Assembly: GCA_963931865.1 (NCBI GenBank)
Contig: OZ007514.1
Coordinates: 6,550,646 to 6,614,645 of the forward strand
Length of the DNA stretch: 64,000 bases
DNA from: Axinella damicornis
Taxonomy: Eukaryota; Porifera; Demospongiae; Axinellida; Axinellidae
Reading direction: 5' to 3'
Under the pieces are notes generated by a model. The model did no database searches. It saw nothing but the letters and a program-made list of their open reading frames with translations, and was not told the origin of the DNA. The position numbers and the translations under genes are program-made. Positions within the stretch are counted from its first letter, which is position 1; every line of letters starts with the position of its first letter. This document shows, piece after piece, positions 11,237-22,297 of the stretch.

Positions 11237-11840
11237 CAAATGCATCCAAGTAAGGAATGTAATTGCTTACACAATTATGCTGACTGAGCACACTGGAATT
11301 TTGACAAGCGTCACCATAGATAAAATATCTACGGCGGAACACGGGCCTGGGTACATATGAGGCTCGGCAACGTGCACTGTACCATCTGGTGCCATTTGCA
11401 GTACTTACAGTGTTCCCTTACCTAAACATCACTGTCAGAGATCGAGTCTGCATGCTTCCTCTTCCTGCCATTCCAGCCAGCAATACAGACATGATCACAG
11501 CCTCCATTGTCCATGGAGCAGCAGTCGGTAGCAACTGTATGTATGCAGGCATAAGGAACATTGTGACACACGTGCACACGACTATGAGAAGCCAATACCT
11601 GGCTAGCTACACAGTAGCCTCGTTCCCAGGTGCTTGGTAAGAGCGCCTGTTATCCACTGTTTGTGCATGGGCGGCTCCCCAGGTTTTTGTGGGGGAACTT
11701 GGAAAGTACTGTTATACTAGTCCGTGCTGCAAGACTGTACATTACTGAAACACGGGAGTCGTTTACATCTATAAGACACAGCTCTGTTCAATAACGCCAT
11801 GCCGTATGCCCTCAGTAAGGTCGGAAAGCCAGGAATGGCG

Positions 11841-12288
11841 TAGCCTCGTTCCCAGGCCGTTTTGGGAGGGAAAAACGGCCTGGCAACTTCCGCGAGTTCA
11901 AACTGTTTACGGACGTTACGTCACGGCAATTGCATACCTCATTCAATCAGTGAAGTCCACGTGATACTTCTGATATTTTCACCGCTGAGAACGGCCCTTT
12001 CCTGCTCGTGGAAGCAACTGTTTACGTATGTTCTGCGACGGAAGGCAAGCAGAAGACGAACGAACAAAAGATGTCATGCAGAGCACCTACACTAGCGCGA
12101 TCGAACGATCAACTATTGTGATGAATGGGCGTGACTACGACGTTTCAACGCATGATGCAATTCGGTTTACTGTTGTCATGTGACAGCTGATTGGGACTTC
12201 CAACCCTCTGGCAGCGGAAGTAACAGTTTGAACTGGCGGAAGTTGCCAGGCCGTTTTTCCCTCCCAAAACGGCCTGGGAACGAGGCTA
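11841..12288. mobile_element. 448-bp Mutator-like element, 65-bp TIRs, 9-bp TSD
   Basis: Starts TAGCCTCGTTCCCAGGCC and ends GGCCTGGGAACGAGGCTA. The inverted repeats run for about 65 bp with a single mismatch noticed (CCGCGAG against CCGCCAG). The flanking duplication GGAATGGCG is perfect (11832-11840 and 12289-12297). Inside each arm GGCCGTTTT and AAAACGGCC form a smaller hairpin. There is no transposase frame, so it is non-autonomous. Confidence 0.9.
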
Positions 12289-12297
12289 GGAATGGCG

Positions 12298-13548
12298 CTG
12301 AGGATGAACAACTGACAGCAACACAGCACACATATAATGGCAAGAATGTGTTTGTATGGTTACATATGGCCAGGTCGAATTTTCTATGGGGTCTCACCGG
12401 GTCTGTATCGTGCTTCACGTCCACTTCGGAAAGGCAGAAGAGGCGTATCTCTGTCCACAGACTTCGAAACCATGGCCTCGCGTGATACTGGAGTCGTATT
12501 TTTACCGAATATTTATGTATCTCGATGAATTATATTACGGAGAATGGAATGGAACAGCTCGCACATGCGTGAACAGTGGCTACCAGGCGCTCTTCTCCTC
12601 AATTACCGAGAACGAGGCTAGCTAGCTACAGTGCTACATGTATAGGTTAGGTATCTTGAGCTAGGAATGATATACGAGGCTGTGATTTTCACCATTGTGA
12701 TCAGCATGAATGGGAGCATTCCAAGATTTTGTCCCCAAACTATGGATCATAGGCTTTGATCAAGTGCATTTTTTGGCAAAAATCCGGCAGATACTAAACA
12801 ATCCAGCTTCCCCCTCCCCTGAGAATTTCTGCCAATTGAATTAGTGAAAGTCATGAACTAGCAGTCAGTTACTGTTAAGGATTACGTACTTTGCTATGAT
12901 TTGGGAGGGGCATTAGTTGCATCATAGAAATATTATACATGTCCTACATGTTGTACAATGTCATGTATCGCAGACGATTTTCAACTTGGCAACTTAGACT
13001 GAATGCCTAGAAATATCTGTGACACCACAGGACCCTGACACTGTCTCAGAATGCCTCGAAATGACCCTCAGAAGGCTCAAAATTAAGAACTTCGCATTGC
13101 AGGCTATGGCGCAGGACCCATGCCTACCTGAGCCTTAACTCTTTGAACGCGGCGGGCCACTAAAGTGGCCCACGGCGATTTTGTCATCTGTTTCTACATA
13201 CTTTCCGCTAGAGGGCCCACTGGTCTGAGACCAAAACAAATCTTGTCTTCAAAGTTCCATTTGCTACATGTATGCTGCCACTGCTGTGGAAGGTGTGTCC
13301 AGAGGACCAAGATATGTAAACTGGACCATTGTTTATGTCCTGTAAAGTTGACATAAGAACATGCTATACAGGACTCAGTAGCTACTTCACCTTTGCCTAA
13401 TCCCACAGAAGGAAATATGCAGTGTGCTTCAATTCGAACTCTAGCTTCTTCCCACTCTGTAGGATCGAAATGGCCGAGTTTCTGGAAGACTGCAGCGCTT
13501 AACAGCGAGTACCTGGGACGAGAGTTGAACCTGCGCCTAACAGTGAAA
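12298..13548. other. Stretch without a supported gene
   Basis: A right end of the TAGCCTCG family lies at about 12609-12620 (GAGAACGAGGCTA). At 13136-13180 a TTAA followed by CTCTTTGAACGCGG and a GGGCCACTAAAGTGGCCC hairpin resembles the CCCTTTAA-ended TTAA elements, but I found no matching right end. No coding exon. Confidence 0.35.
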
Positions 13549-14086
13549 TAGTCTTGTGCCCAGCCCTTCACGTGCACCCCCGTGCACGAGAAGGTCTGGT
13601 GTTTAGAGTGTGATTTCTTGTCACTAACACCTTTCCCATCTCGAATTTGAGATGGCCAATGAAATCGAAGAGCGCACGCGTAACTTACTACTAATTCGTC
13701 ACCGATCGATCGAGGTGTCAAAAACAGCTCAGTTTAAACAGGTTGTAACGAGAACTCACTTTGCTGTTGGTTGATGACATCCCTTCGTGGTTTGTAAGAA
13801 CCTTTCAGCAATCTCCAGCTTGGAAAAACAACGTTTCCACCGCCTTTCTGTTAGCATGCAGCCGATAATTCGAGGGTTAGGGGGCATCACTGACTACTTG
13901 AAGGTAGCTAGGGCTATACATGGTAAACAGTATACAGAAAGGAGCGTTTATCTTCAAATTTCTCTGATAATTGCACAATCAGCGCCTCAATTACACCTAC
14001 GCTGGACACGCCTCTGTGACAAGAAATGTAACTCAAGCCACCAGACGTCCTCCGCCGGTGGGCATGGACGTCTGGGTACGAGACTA
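13549..14086. mobile_element. 538-bp TAGTCT-type Mutator-like element
   Basis: Left end TAGTCTTGTGCCCAGCCC, right end GACGTCTGGGTACGAGACTA. The flanks ACAGTGAAA and ATAGTGAAT agree at 7 of 9 positions, so this is an older insertion. The interior is homologous over most of its length to the 570-bp element at 38073-38642, with shared blocks such as TTGAGATGGCCAATGAAAT and ACCGATCGATCGAGG. Confidence 0.75.
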
Positions 14087-14335
14087 ATAGTGAATATGTG
14101 CCAATAAGTGAGCTGCGCCTAATAACGTATGACTATGGTATCTCAAAACTAGTGTGGAGGATTGTCCCCACCATGCACCCCACCCCCACCGAGAAGTTGA
14201 AAGTGAGGGTCATGTACACTCCCACTAAATACACCAGGAAAGGAATGCAAAGGGATGTGCCAATTAATGAGACCTTGACTGGAAAAGGTCATGTCCAGAA
14301 CTAGAAACAAGAGTTTCAGACTAGCTCCCATAATA

Positions 14336-14882
14336 CCGTAGTGTCCCATTAATATGCCCCCCTATTTTGTACACTACATCAAGCCCAAAGAGGGGAGGGG
14401 GCGTATTTTCGAGTACGCAATTAGTCTCGATTATACGCCCCCACAAAAAGTTTTGTACGTTTATGGCACTGCCAAGGTTCAGGTTCACAGTTACAAAAGT
14501 ACAAACGATCGCCAGTACTGTTCGTGGTCATCATACGTGGTCTCCCTACATTGGCGAGAAGAGCTGCCACTTCAACTCGAGGGCCATAACATTCACGACG
14601 CCTTCGGCTTCGCTGTGGCCATCCTCAAGAACAGGAACATTTCTTGGTATTTCCTGCGGAAGAGTGGCAGCGAGGTGACTTGTACCGTCTGCGACAACGG
14701 TGACTACTCGATCTGCATGAGAGACGATCTGCGAAGTTGCGCAAGTGAAGTGTAGTTAGATATTCGAGAAGACGCTCACCAGGGGGGCGTTATAACGAGT
14801 CAAACTACCCTGTGCAGGAACTTGGGTGAAAAAGAGGGGGAGGGCGTATTTTCGAAGGGGGCGTATTAGCGGGACACTACGG
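14336..14882. mobile_element. TA-flanked CCGTA element, 547 bp
   Basis: Left end CCGTAGTGTCCCATTAATA, right end (complement) CCGTAGTGTCCCGCTAATAC. The flanking TA dinucleotides are at 14334-14335 and 14883-14884, as for Tc1/mariner-type elements. The inner parts of both ends carry GGGGGCGTATTTTCGA. The element has no transposase. It carries an open frame described separately (14354-14755). Confidence 0.75.
14354..14755 (+). CDS. 133-codon frame inside the CCGTA element, possible HIRAN-like fragment
   Basis: The first 30 codons are the element's terminal repeat. From about residue 45 the frame reads more like protein: EELPLQLEGHNIHDAF, then GFAVAILKN, YFLRKSGSEVTCTVC. This order (E.L...E..N.hD.fAVai.k, then a F-L-R-.-G-.-.-.-T-C motif) recalls the HIRAN-like domain seen in many copies in invertebrate genomes. 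The identification is from memory of the pattern. The upstream W/Y-rich part is in a different frame (GHHTWSPYIGEK), so the fragment is frameshifted and probably not functional. The element at 58097-58558 holds a similar degenerate piece. Confidence 0.3.
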   Translation: MPPYFVHYIKPKEGRGRIFEYAISLDYTPPQKVLYVYGTAKVQVHSYKSTNDRQYCSWSSYVVSLHWREELPLQLEGHNIHDAFGFAVAILKNRNISWYFLRKSGSEVTCTVCDNGDYSICMRDDLRSCASEV

Positions 14883-14970
14883 TACACGTCTTACTGGAGA
14901 TGTGGTCACTCGTGGGGACACCTGTGTACCTGATTGAGTGGGTGTGTTCAATGGTTGAACCCGCCGATCG

Positions 14971-15025
14971 TAGCCTCATTCCCAGGCTATGTGGGAGGAG
15001 AGAAAGCAGCCTGGGAATGAGGCTA
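14971..15025. mobile_element. 55-bp TAGCCTCA element
   Basis: Starts TAGCCTCATTCCCAGGCT and ends AGCCTGGGAATGAGGCTA, a near-perfect hairpin. Flanks CGCCGATCG and GCACGGATC are only loosely alike, so the duplication is not demonstrable. Confidence 0.6.
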
Positions 15026-15245
15026 GCACGGATCACAAAAGGTCAAGAATTAGACTATTGGGACGACCAAAATAGCTCCAGAACTAGGAACAAGAGTTTC
15101 CGACTAGCTCTCACAGCACAGGGCTTACTGGAGGTGTGGTCACTCATGGGTACTAGTTAACTTGAGTGGGTGAGTTCAACTGGGATAGAACCCACTGGTC
15201 ACTCTCACTTGATGTCATGTTACCGTACTCCGCAATATTCTACAG

Positions 15246-15444
15246 AAATTGATTCTTGGACTTTGACGATAGCTTGCAAACAAATTTTATTTTGCAACGT
15301 TTTGATCACCGTCTTGTGATCTTCAGGCATACTACGTATGCCATTCTCTTAGTATGCCTGAAGAAGATCACAAGATGGTGGTGATCGAAACGTTGCAGAT
15401 AAATTTTTTTGCGAACTACCGTCAAAGTCCAAGAACCAATTTCA
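15246..15444. repeat. Foldback element of about 200 bp
   Basis: Arms of about 85 bp. The left has GATTCTTGGACTTTGACGAT, GCAACGTTTTGATCACC and GATCTTCAGGCATAC. The right has the complements GTATGCCTGAAGAAGATCAC, GGTGATCGAAACGTTGCA and CGTCAAAGTCCAAGAA. No duplication could be set. Confidence 0.7.
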
Positions 15445-16508
15445 AATCAAGTTCTCAAGCATTTTCCGTTGCCTATACAGTATACAACCATGACGTACAC
15501 CTCAACCTGGAGGTCAGTCGATCAGGGGGAACAACATCCAAAGATTTATCCCAGCACCTTGATGGGATTTCTCCGAGGAACTTCTTTACTGGTTACAAAA
15601 CACCAGGAAGCTACCTCAATTGTTGCCCCACACCCAGGCTATAATTCAAGAGGAGAGTTTTTCCTCTCCTTTACGATCTGGGAACGACGCCACCTCAACT
15701 GTTGACATAAATGTGGCCACACAGCTAGAACTCACTCCAGAGGACCAAGCTATTGTCCGAAGGAGACCTGGGAATGAAGCTATCACTAATGACATGGCCC
15801 AGAGAAGGATGAGAAATCGAAATCCCACTGCCATAACTGACCTTTGTGTGTTGGATCTTGGTACATGTCCACTTTCTAAAGTGCAGTCTTTCCCACATAA
15901 ACCAGAGCTTCCAACGTACGGGAAGAGCATCGCTGTGCATGTCTGTGTGTGTGTGTGTGTGTGTGTGGCAAATTTGTGCGTACATATGCAGTAGTTGCAG
16001 GAGATTAGTAACACTAGAGATTACTAGAGAATACCAGAGATTACTAGAGAATACCAGATTTCTCTACAGATTACCATTACTTGTGGGAACATGCAACAGA
16101 ACGATGACAGCATGTGACATTCCAGAGGAAGCTAAGAAATTCTTCCGTACAATGCCGATCTAGAAGAGCAGTCATCTGGTGTGCATCAATTGGCAGGCAG
16201 CCCCACAGTCAAGCAGTTCTTGCAGTACTTCCTCCTGCTCTACTTCAAGCAGCTCTATAGGGCTGTGTTGCTGTGTACCTGGGGCACTACATGTAGCTAC
16301 AACATTTCTACTACAGAATTGCTGCAGTTCTTGCACCTGCAGCCCAGATCACACTTAGAGTCTTTCTCCACACAACCACAACGGTGAGTACGTACTACAT
16401 GCTGTGACACTAGAACATGAACAGCCTCTACACAGTAGTCCTACATGCTTCATTACAGCAGTTTGGTTATCATCAGAGTAGACTCCCAATCACACTCAAG
16501 CTTGCCCT
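15445..16508. other. Stretch without a supported gene; short tandem repeats
   Basis: Contains (GT)n at 15942-15967 and a 20-bp tandem (ATTACTAGAGAATACCAGAG) at about 16019-16060. Fragments of TAGCCTCG-family ends occur near 15635 and 15755. No exon recognised. Confidence 0.4.
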
Positions 16509-16597
16509 TAGTCTCGGTCCCAGACCCAACCAACCCCAGCACGGATCACTACTGGAAGCGATACACGCGCTGGATAAACGGTCTGAGAACGAGACTA
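16509..16597. mobile_element. 89-bp TAGTCTCG element, 9-bp TSD
   Basis: Starts TAGTCTCGGTCCCAGACC, ends GGTCTGAGAACGAGACTA. Flanks GCTTGCCCT (16500-16508) and GTTTGCCCT (16598-16606) match at 8 of 9. A relative with no clear duplication is at 61305-61393. Confidence 0.75.
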
Positions 16598-17120
16598 GTT
16601 TGCCCTGTACTATCTTCCAGCCATACTGAATGAGATCAGGCAGGGTCATGTAATTCTGGGTAGCCTGGCTCCACATGCTGGATACCCAACACATTCTCAA
16701 CCAGTGCCGCCACAGTACATCAAATGAGGGTGGCAACTTGTCTTCCAACTGAATTCTACTCCATGCACACTCTCTCTCTAATAGCTTCCAAGGACATCTC
16801 TTATGCTGCTATTCATGGGCCTACGCTACTCTGTGCAAATGACATGTACAGTACAATCCCTGCAATCCGTGACCGTCTCACTCTTGACGTGGGAAAAATA
16901 TGCAAGCTGGTATAGCCCACGCCTACTAATTATAAGGCGACGGTCTGCCGACTATTATGACGTTCACGCCTATAAAACCTAATAGCGCTGAGGCTGAGAT
17001 GCTGTACTTGCAGCGCTAAGTGTTATCGTAGTGTATCCAGCAACAGAAAGAAGTACTGCAACAAGAACATTTAGCCAGCTAGGTCTCAGTTAGTGTGTGG
17101 GTCTCAGTTCGAATTTTCGG

Positions 17121-17517
17121 GGCCGTGGCTATTTCACGGAACGGAACGGAACACTTGAAAACACGGAACGGCTATGTAAGTCCTCACTGCAGTGTCTGAT
17201 CTCTACAAACTGTACACCAATGGACAGAGTTCGACGAGTCCTACACGCTGGTAACCATATTGTTGGAACATGATGGTTAGTGTTAGAGTTACGGCCAATG
17301 TTAGCCATACACGAGCTTCCGCCCACGCGATTTCGTAGAACTCTGAGCCAATTCTTTCCAGCAGCAAGGATTCCAGCAAAAAGGTACCAGCGTGTAGAGC
17401 CCGTCGCGCTCTATCCAGTGGTATGCAGTTTGTGTAGTTTAAACTATGCAGTGAGGACTTACATAGCTGTTCCGTGTTTTCAAGTGTTCCGTTCCGTTCC
17501 GTGAAATAGTCCCGGCC
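17121..17517. mobile_element. 397-bp element, 65-bp TIRs starting GGCCG, 9-bp TSD
   Basis: Left terminus GGCCGTGGCTATTTCACGG, right terminus (complement) GGCCGGGACTATTTCACGG. The arms continue through ACGGAACGGAACACTTG and TATGTAAGTCCTCACTGCA. The duplication AATTTTCGG is perfect at 17112-17120 and 17518-17526. Mutator-like by duplication length, but a different terminal family from TAGCCTCG. Confidence 0.9.
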
Positions 17518-17526
17518 AATTTTCGG

Positions 17527-18582
17527 TCAATTCCCAGGGGGGTTTCCTGAAACCCCTGAACCCTGCCTACGCCCCTGTGCAGTGTGTACCATCGACGTTT
17601 ACATCATTTTGCATAAGCGTCCCAGCTTGGACTCAAGTGCAAAGGCCGTTTCCATGGCCATATTTATGCACATGCACCAATTTCTTGAATGGATCTCAGA
17701 CAAGCAAACTGAAAATTGTCCTCAGTACTATTCAAGCACTTTCGAATGGCCTTAATATACTTTAACCCATCGCCCTACTACCTGCCTGACCAACAACCAC
17801 TTCGGGTTTATTATTAACGGCAGGAGTTGCTGCAAACTCATGAAACTGTTGCATACAAAATGCCCACAGTGCAAGTGTACAAAGTGGTTCAGAGTAAGAA
17901 CATTCTTAAATTACTGATTGCCAAAAACTCGTACTGACCTAGTTGATGAACAGCTTCACGAACCCAGATGGATATCCTCGTCCCTTGCAGCGCTGTGCTA
18001 TATAGCTAGCTCATATCTGCCATCGTGGCCATGTTACTAGCGGCTAGAGACAGGAATAAAATAAATTAGTGAACTTTACCCTTTTCGCGCCGCGGTTCCA
18101 AACTGACTACATGGACCGTGATTTTGTCATCATGCTGCAAATGGGATGGAGTCGTGGTCATGCAAACGGTGATATGAACCCTCGGATAATACAGAGGTGA
18201 GTATATAGAAGCATGATACAGAGTGGGTATATCTAGTAGCATAGAATTGGTATACAAGAATAGCTCATGAAAAGTAATTTTCGCTTTATCCGAGGTAGGC
18301 AAGTGAAACAAAACCAGTTTCCTGAGGGTTCTGCTGATAGGTTTACACATGACCTGAGGTGGTGAGCATGTTCAAATTCACCAGTAGATCATAGTTATTC
18401 ATAAAAACACTTACCAGTGAAACCACATATCACGTGTCACACATGATCATGTTGATCTTTGTTGTGACATCATCACACGCCCCGCATTTCCACTCCTCCT
18501 CCTTTGCTTGCACTACCAAACAAGTGCAATTGCCACATATCAAAAACCTGTTTAGCTATTCAATTCACATTACTGTACTTAC
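17527..18582. other. Stretch without a supported gene
   Basis: No exon with splice sites or recognisable domain on either strand. Confidence 0.35.
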
Positions 18583-20848
18583 CTGCCTGTTGTACTAGGT
18601 TCCAGCCACTGGCTGTAAAGAATTGTTCAAGGGACGAAATATCATTGTCCACAACTTCGTCCGGAATACAGTCAGGCTGTGCCTCCACCTCAGTCTCTTC
18701 TACAAGCTGGCCTCCTCCTGCCACTCTGTCGACAACATCCTGATCGCAGAATCAGAGCAGCATTTCTGTGCAGTGTGAACAAGGTACATAATACTATACA
18801 TGATCGTTACCATGCCCATATGTTATCACCCCACACACATCATTTGGGCCAATGTAATGTCCTTTGGGGAGGCGATGCCTAGTGTTGAAATAGGTCTTCT
18901 GGGGTTCATCATTGACCACAGGCTCCCCTATCACGTCCACTACGGCCATCCTGAAGCTCAGTGGTCTGTCGACGCCAAATGGCGCTTTTGGTGTAATCAC
19001 CATGCCACTCCATTAATGCCAAACTCAACTGTCATAAGGGCGGGGTCTCTGGAGCTGTGCTTGTGCTCTGGCTGCTTTTTATATGTTCTCAAGGAGGTGC
19101 CAACATGCTTCCTTGCCACCATGTGGCCCCTCGAAGTTGAAAGAGTAGAAACCCCTGACATACAGGTCATGGACATTGGCAGTCAGCCTGGTGAACTCCC
19201 CATCCCCCAGGACGCCAAGGTTATAGCTTTGTTCAAGGTCCTCCAGGCAACAGCTTCATTCAATTCAGACTCAAACTTGTCGCGTCCATCTAGTATTTTA
19301 GGGACCATCACAAACGCCACACTACCAGTGCCTTTCTGGGTCAACACCCAGACTGTCTTACTGCCTTCAAATGGAGTTGTCATACCTAGCTAACTAACAT
19401 CACATGATCATGACACTCAAACTGCAGGCTTTTGCCACTGCTCTGTGCAGGGCTCTAGTTGGAGAACTATGAGGAGACTACTGATGTCTGGGCCATTAAG
19501 CGCAAGGTGTGGCATGCTGCCTGGTTGGATACAGACAGCAAGTTTGCTGCCATCAGGCTGTTGTGGGACGAGGCTTGTGCAATGCACCCTGCTGCCAATA
19601 TAGCTCATACTCTGTGCACTTTCCAGAACCACTTGCTCTACGATATGGATGTTTGTGGTGTGGCCAGTGATGTTTTGCGAAGGCTTGGTGCCATCCATAC
19701 TGCGTTCAGACGGGGGGGGGGGGGGGGGGGGGGGGGACTGTTCATGATGCCAGAGTGGCTCTGCAGAGGCTTGCTGATGAACACGCATCCTATGGTTGCC
19801 TTTCATGTCACCTACTAGCCAAATGACTATGACTAACAAGACATCTATACATACTCGTGCATGCATATACTCTTGTTCTGTAACTTTTGTTAACATTTCC
19901 TTGTGGTATCCAAAGATCACGAGCCCACACACTTCCACATTGTCATCCTTGGGCTTCCTCCCTCAGGCACCACGTTGCCATGTTCCCACCATCATCCATC
20001 ATGGTATCATCATTGCTTTCCACCAGCTCACTAAGTGACACCATACCGCACACATCATGCTCTATGCCATCCCTAGCTGCCTGTAGGGATAACTTATTCC
20101 GCCTTTCTCCTTATCCACCTGGATCAGTTTCATTGCAGGGTCTCGGGATGGCACGCTGTGGTGCTCTGCAAGGTCCTTTTGCAATGCCTTCAGCTTGGTA
20201 AACTGCCTCTGCAATGTACCCCTGCTCGAATGCAATCTTGTATACATTCCCCTCCTTGAACATGCTTATTCCAGCCTGCACGCCTGCCAATGTAGTTCCT
20301 GGTGGGCCCATATCGAGGGCTGTCATCTCCAGCAAGCCTGACACAAGGTCCTGCAACTCCTTGGTTGGGGCACACTATAGCCACCATGATATTCCCACTT
20401 ATATAGACACCCATGTGTTTGGGGCTGCTCCCATCATCCGTCTGCTCATCTCCACCCCTATTGCTGAGGTACTGCTGCAGTTGTAACATGGTCTTTTTGT
20501 ACTTGTCCTCCATGTTCGCCCCCAAGAATAACAGAAAAATGACAGCAATGTTTAGTCACGTGCGCCTATGGATACAAGTTTGTTACAGGCCGGACAGTTG
20601 AATTTGTTGGCATGTATCTTTATTATAGACTGCAGTTCGCCATTGGCTGCTGCAAACGCCTCCTCCAGGGTCATGTGCCCTTGGCCTTTGAAGGTTTCCT
20701 TGAACCTCTTCTTGGCTTTCCTGGCCTTCTGGAGAAGAGCTTTGCTATCTCCTTGTACGTGGCACATGACCCTCTCTGTCGCTTCCACTGTGGTCTTGGC
20801 CTCTTGTTTCACAGCTTTGACTGTATGTAGGACGCCTGGTCGCCACAA
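18583..20848 (-). pseudogene. Unrecognised minus-strand coding block with frameshifts
   Basis: On the minus strand there is a series of protein-like segments in changing frames. In order they include GQGHMTLEEAFAAANGELQS and FNCPACNKLVSIGA (20848-20552), MEDKYKKTMLQLQQYLSNRG and then, one frame over, DMGPPGTTLAGVQAGISMFK and NVYKIAFEQGYIAEAVYQAE (20525-20111). They continue with TVWVLTQKGTGSVAFVMVPK (19383 down), GEFTRLTANVHDLYVRGFYS, PALMTVEFGINGVAW and KAPFGVDRPLSFRMAVVDVI (to 18794). The last part is an exon at 18739-18583 (EQFFTASGWNLVQQA) bounded by CGATCAG and GTAAGTAC. Either a decayed gene or one damaged by indels in the assembly. CPAC is a possible zinc-binding half-site. I cannot name the family. 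The opposite strand is also open in places (19459-19818), so strand choice rests on segment quality and the good splice donor. Confidence 0.4.
19712..19736. repeat. Poly(G) tract, 25 bp
   Basis: Uninterrupted G run within the degenerate coding block. Confidence 0.95.
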
Positions 20849-21114
20849 TACACTGACATGTTGGTTCAGGAAGGGGTGGGTATGGGCCGCCCATTGATAG
20901 GGCCCCAGTGGTCAGGGCCCAGGGGAGGGGCCCCCTTGGGGCCCCATTGGGAAGGTAGGGCCCCATCCCACAAAATGTTTATCGCTTAATGTGGTGTTGG
21001 TACGCAGTGAGCGTTGCAAGATACGGTAAGGGGTCCCCACCCTTAACATGTCCTGGTGAGACCTTTCATTAGCTGGAGCTGTATGCTGACCCCTGGTCAC
21101 TGATGAGTTGTTAT

Positions 21115-21314
21115 NNNNNNNNNNNNNNNNNNNNNNNNNNNNNNNNNNNNNNNNNNNNNNNNNNNNNNNNNNNNNNNNNNNNNNNNNNNNNNNNNNNNNN
21201 NNNNNNNNNNNNNNNNNNNNNNNNNNNNNNNNNNNNNNNNNNNNNNNNNNNNNNNNNNNNNNNNNNNNNNNNNNNNNNNNNNNNNNNNNNNNNNNNNNNN
21301 NNNNNNNNNNNNNN
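21115..21314. other. Assembly gap (200 N)
   Basis: Exactly 200 N, probably a placeholder length. Immediately followed by a poly(G) run (21315-21336) and, 80 bp on, a poly(C) run (21418-21461), so the gap probably falls in unclonable or unreadable homopolymer DNA. Confidence 0.99.
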
Positions 21315-21415
21315 GGGGGGGGGGGGGGGGGGGGGGTTCTGAATGCCCACCCTGTTGGAACTTAAGGTGTTGCCCCCCTCCCCTCCCCCAAGATCTTTAA
21401 TATATACTCGAGTTT

Positions 21416-21461
<46 letters not shown>
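21315..21461. repeat. Poly(G) then poly(C) tracts beside the gap
   Basis: 22 G at 21315-21336 and about 44 C at 21418-21461. On one strand these could pair with each other, giving a G-C hairpin with an 80-base loop. Confidence 0.9.
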
Positions 21462-21463
<2 letters not shown>

Positions 21464-21675
21464 CCTTCACTATTTTATGAAGGCCAGATTCTAGCCTGTT
21501 ACTTGACAGAGTAACGAGAGAGGGGTTTTTTTCAGAGTAGCTATTTAGACACATGCAGAATTTGTGATAGGACCCGTCAGCATGCCTGGCAACTATGACT
21601 ACACCCCTTAGTTGTGAATCCTAGACTTGTGTAGTTATTCAGATATCTCATCTCTAGTTAACGTTGGTACTGCAG

Positions 21676-21921
21676 GTTATTTCAGATGATGACGCACAAA
21701 CAATTGGGCGGGCATATTTCCCATTGTTCTTGGCCAAATCATTGAGTATTGGAATCGTGAAGGCGGCCTGTAAGGCTGAGGGGATTTCAATCCCCCCAAA
21801 AGCAGGCAAGAATGTTCTACTTACCCATTTGGGTAGAGAACTTTTTCTAGCTGAAAAAGCCAGACTGAAATCTAGTAATATAGGCATGGTGACAAGGGAT
21901 GATGTCATTTTTGTAAAATAA
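21676..21921 (+). CDS. Terminal exon of an unrecognised gene, SAP-like helix-turn-helix
   Basis: Acceptor TGGTACTGCAG is followed by an open frame VISDDDAQTIGRAYFPLFLA and on through SIGIVKAACKAEGISIPPKA to FVK and a stop at 21919-21921. The spacing of the segment IVKAACKAEGI..PPKAGKNVLLTHL resembles a SAP DNA-binding fold. The upstream exons must lie beyond the gap or to its left; I could not link it to any. Hypothetical. Confidence 0.4.
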   Translation, partial: VISDDDAQTIGRAYFPLFLAKSLSIGIVKAACKAEGISIPPKAGKNVLLTHLGRELFLAEKARLKSSNIGMVTRDDVIFVK

Positions 21922-22288
21922 GTTGTATGGCCTTATGTAACTACGTACATTTAAGTTATTGTATTTGGTTTTTGTTCTTTTAGGTCATATAGCTAGTACC
22001 CCTTTATGTACATTAATATCATGTTTGTGTGCATTTGTTTTGCATCCTGTTAATAATTAACCTTTGGAATCCCAAAAATGTTCATTCGTATAATATTGGG
22101 GAAAGTATTGGGAAAGGTTAGTGTGAGCAAAACACAACTCTTGAGGAATCATTGAGATTGTAAAGTGAATCTTCACTAATAATACAATGGTTCCCCTATT
22201 GTCGGTGTTTAAAACACGATGATATCCCAAGTATGGGGAAGAGGAAATTAAAACACTAACCTAGGGATGTGCAAAAGAATTGGGAAAT
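21922..22288. other. Intergenic stretch, no gene seen
   Basis: AT-rich sequence 3' of the exon; nothing else supported. Confidence 0.4.
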
Positions 22289-22297
22289 GGCTGTAGT

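Noticed and set aside
19459..19818. Plus-strand frame ENYEETTDVWAIKRKVWH and following
   Set aside because: It looks protein-like but contains a 25-base G run, lacks splice sites and lies opposite the minus-strand block. Kept only as an unresolved alternative.
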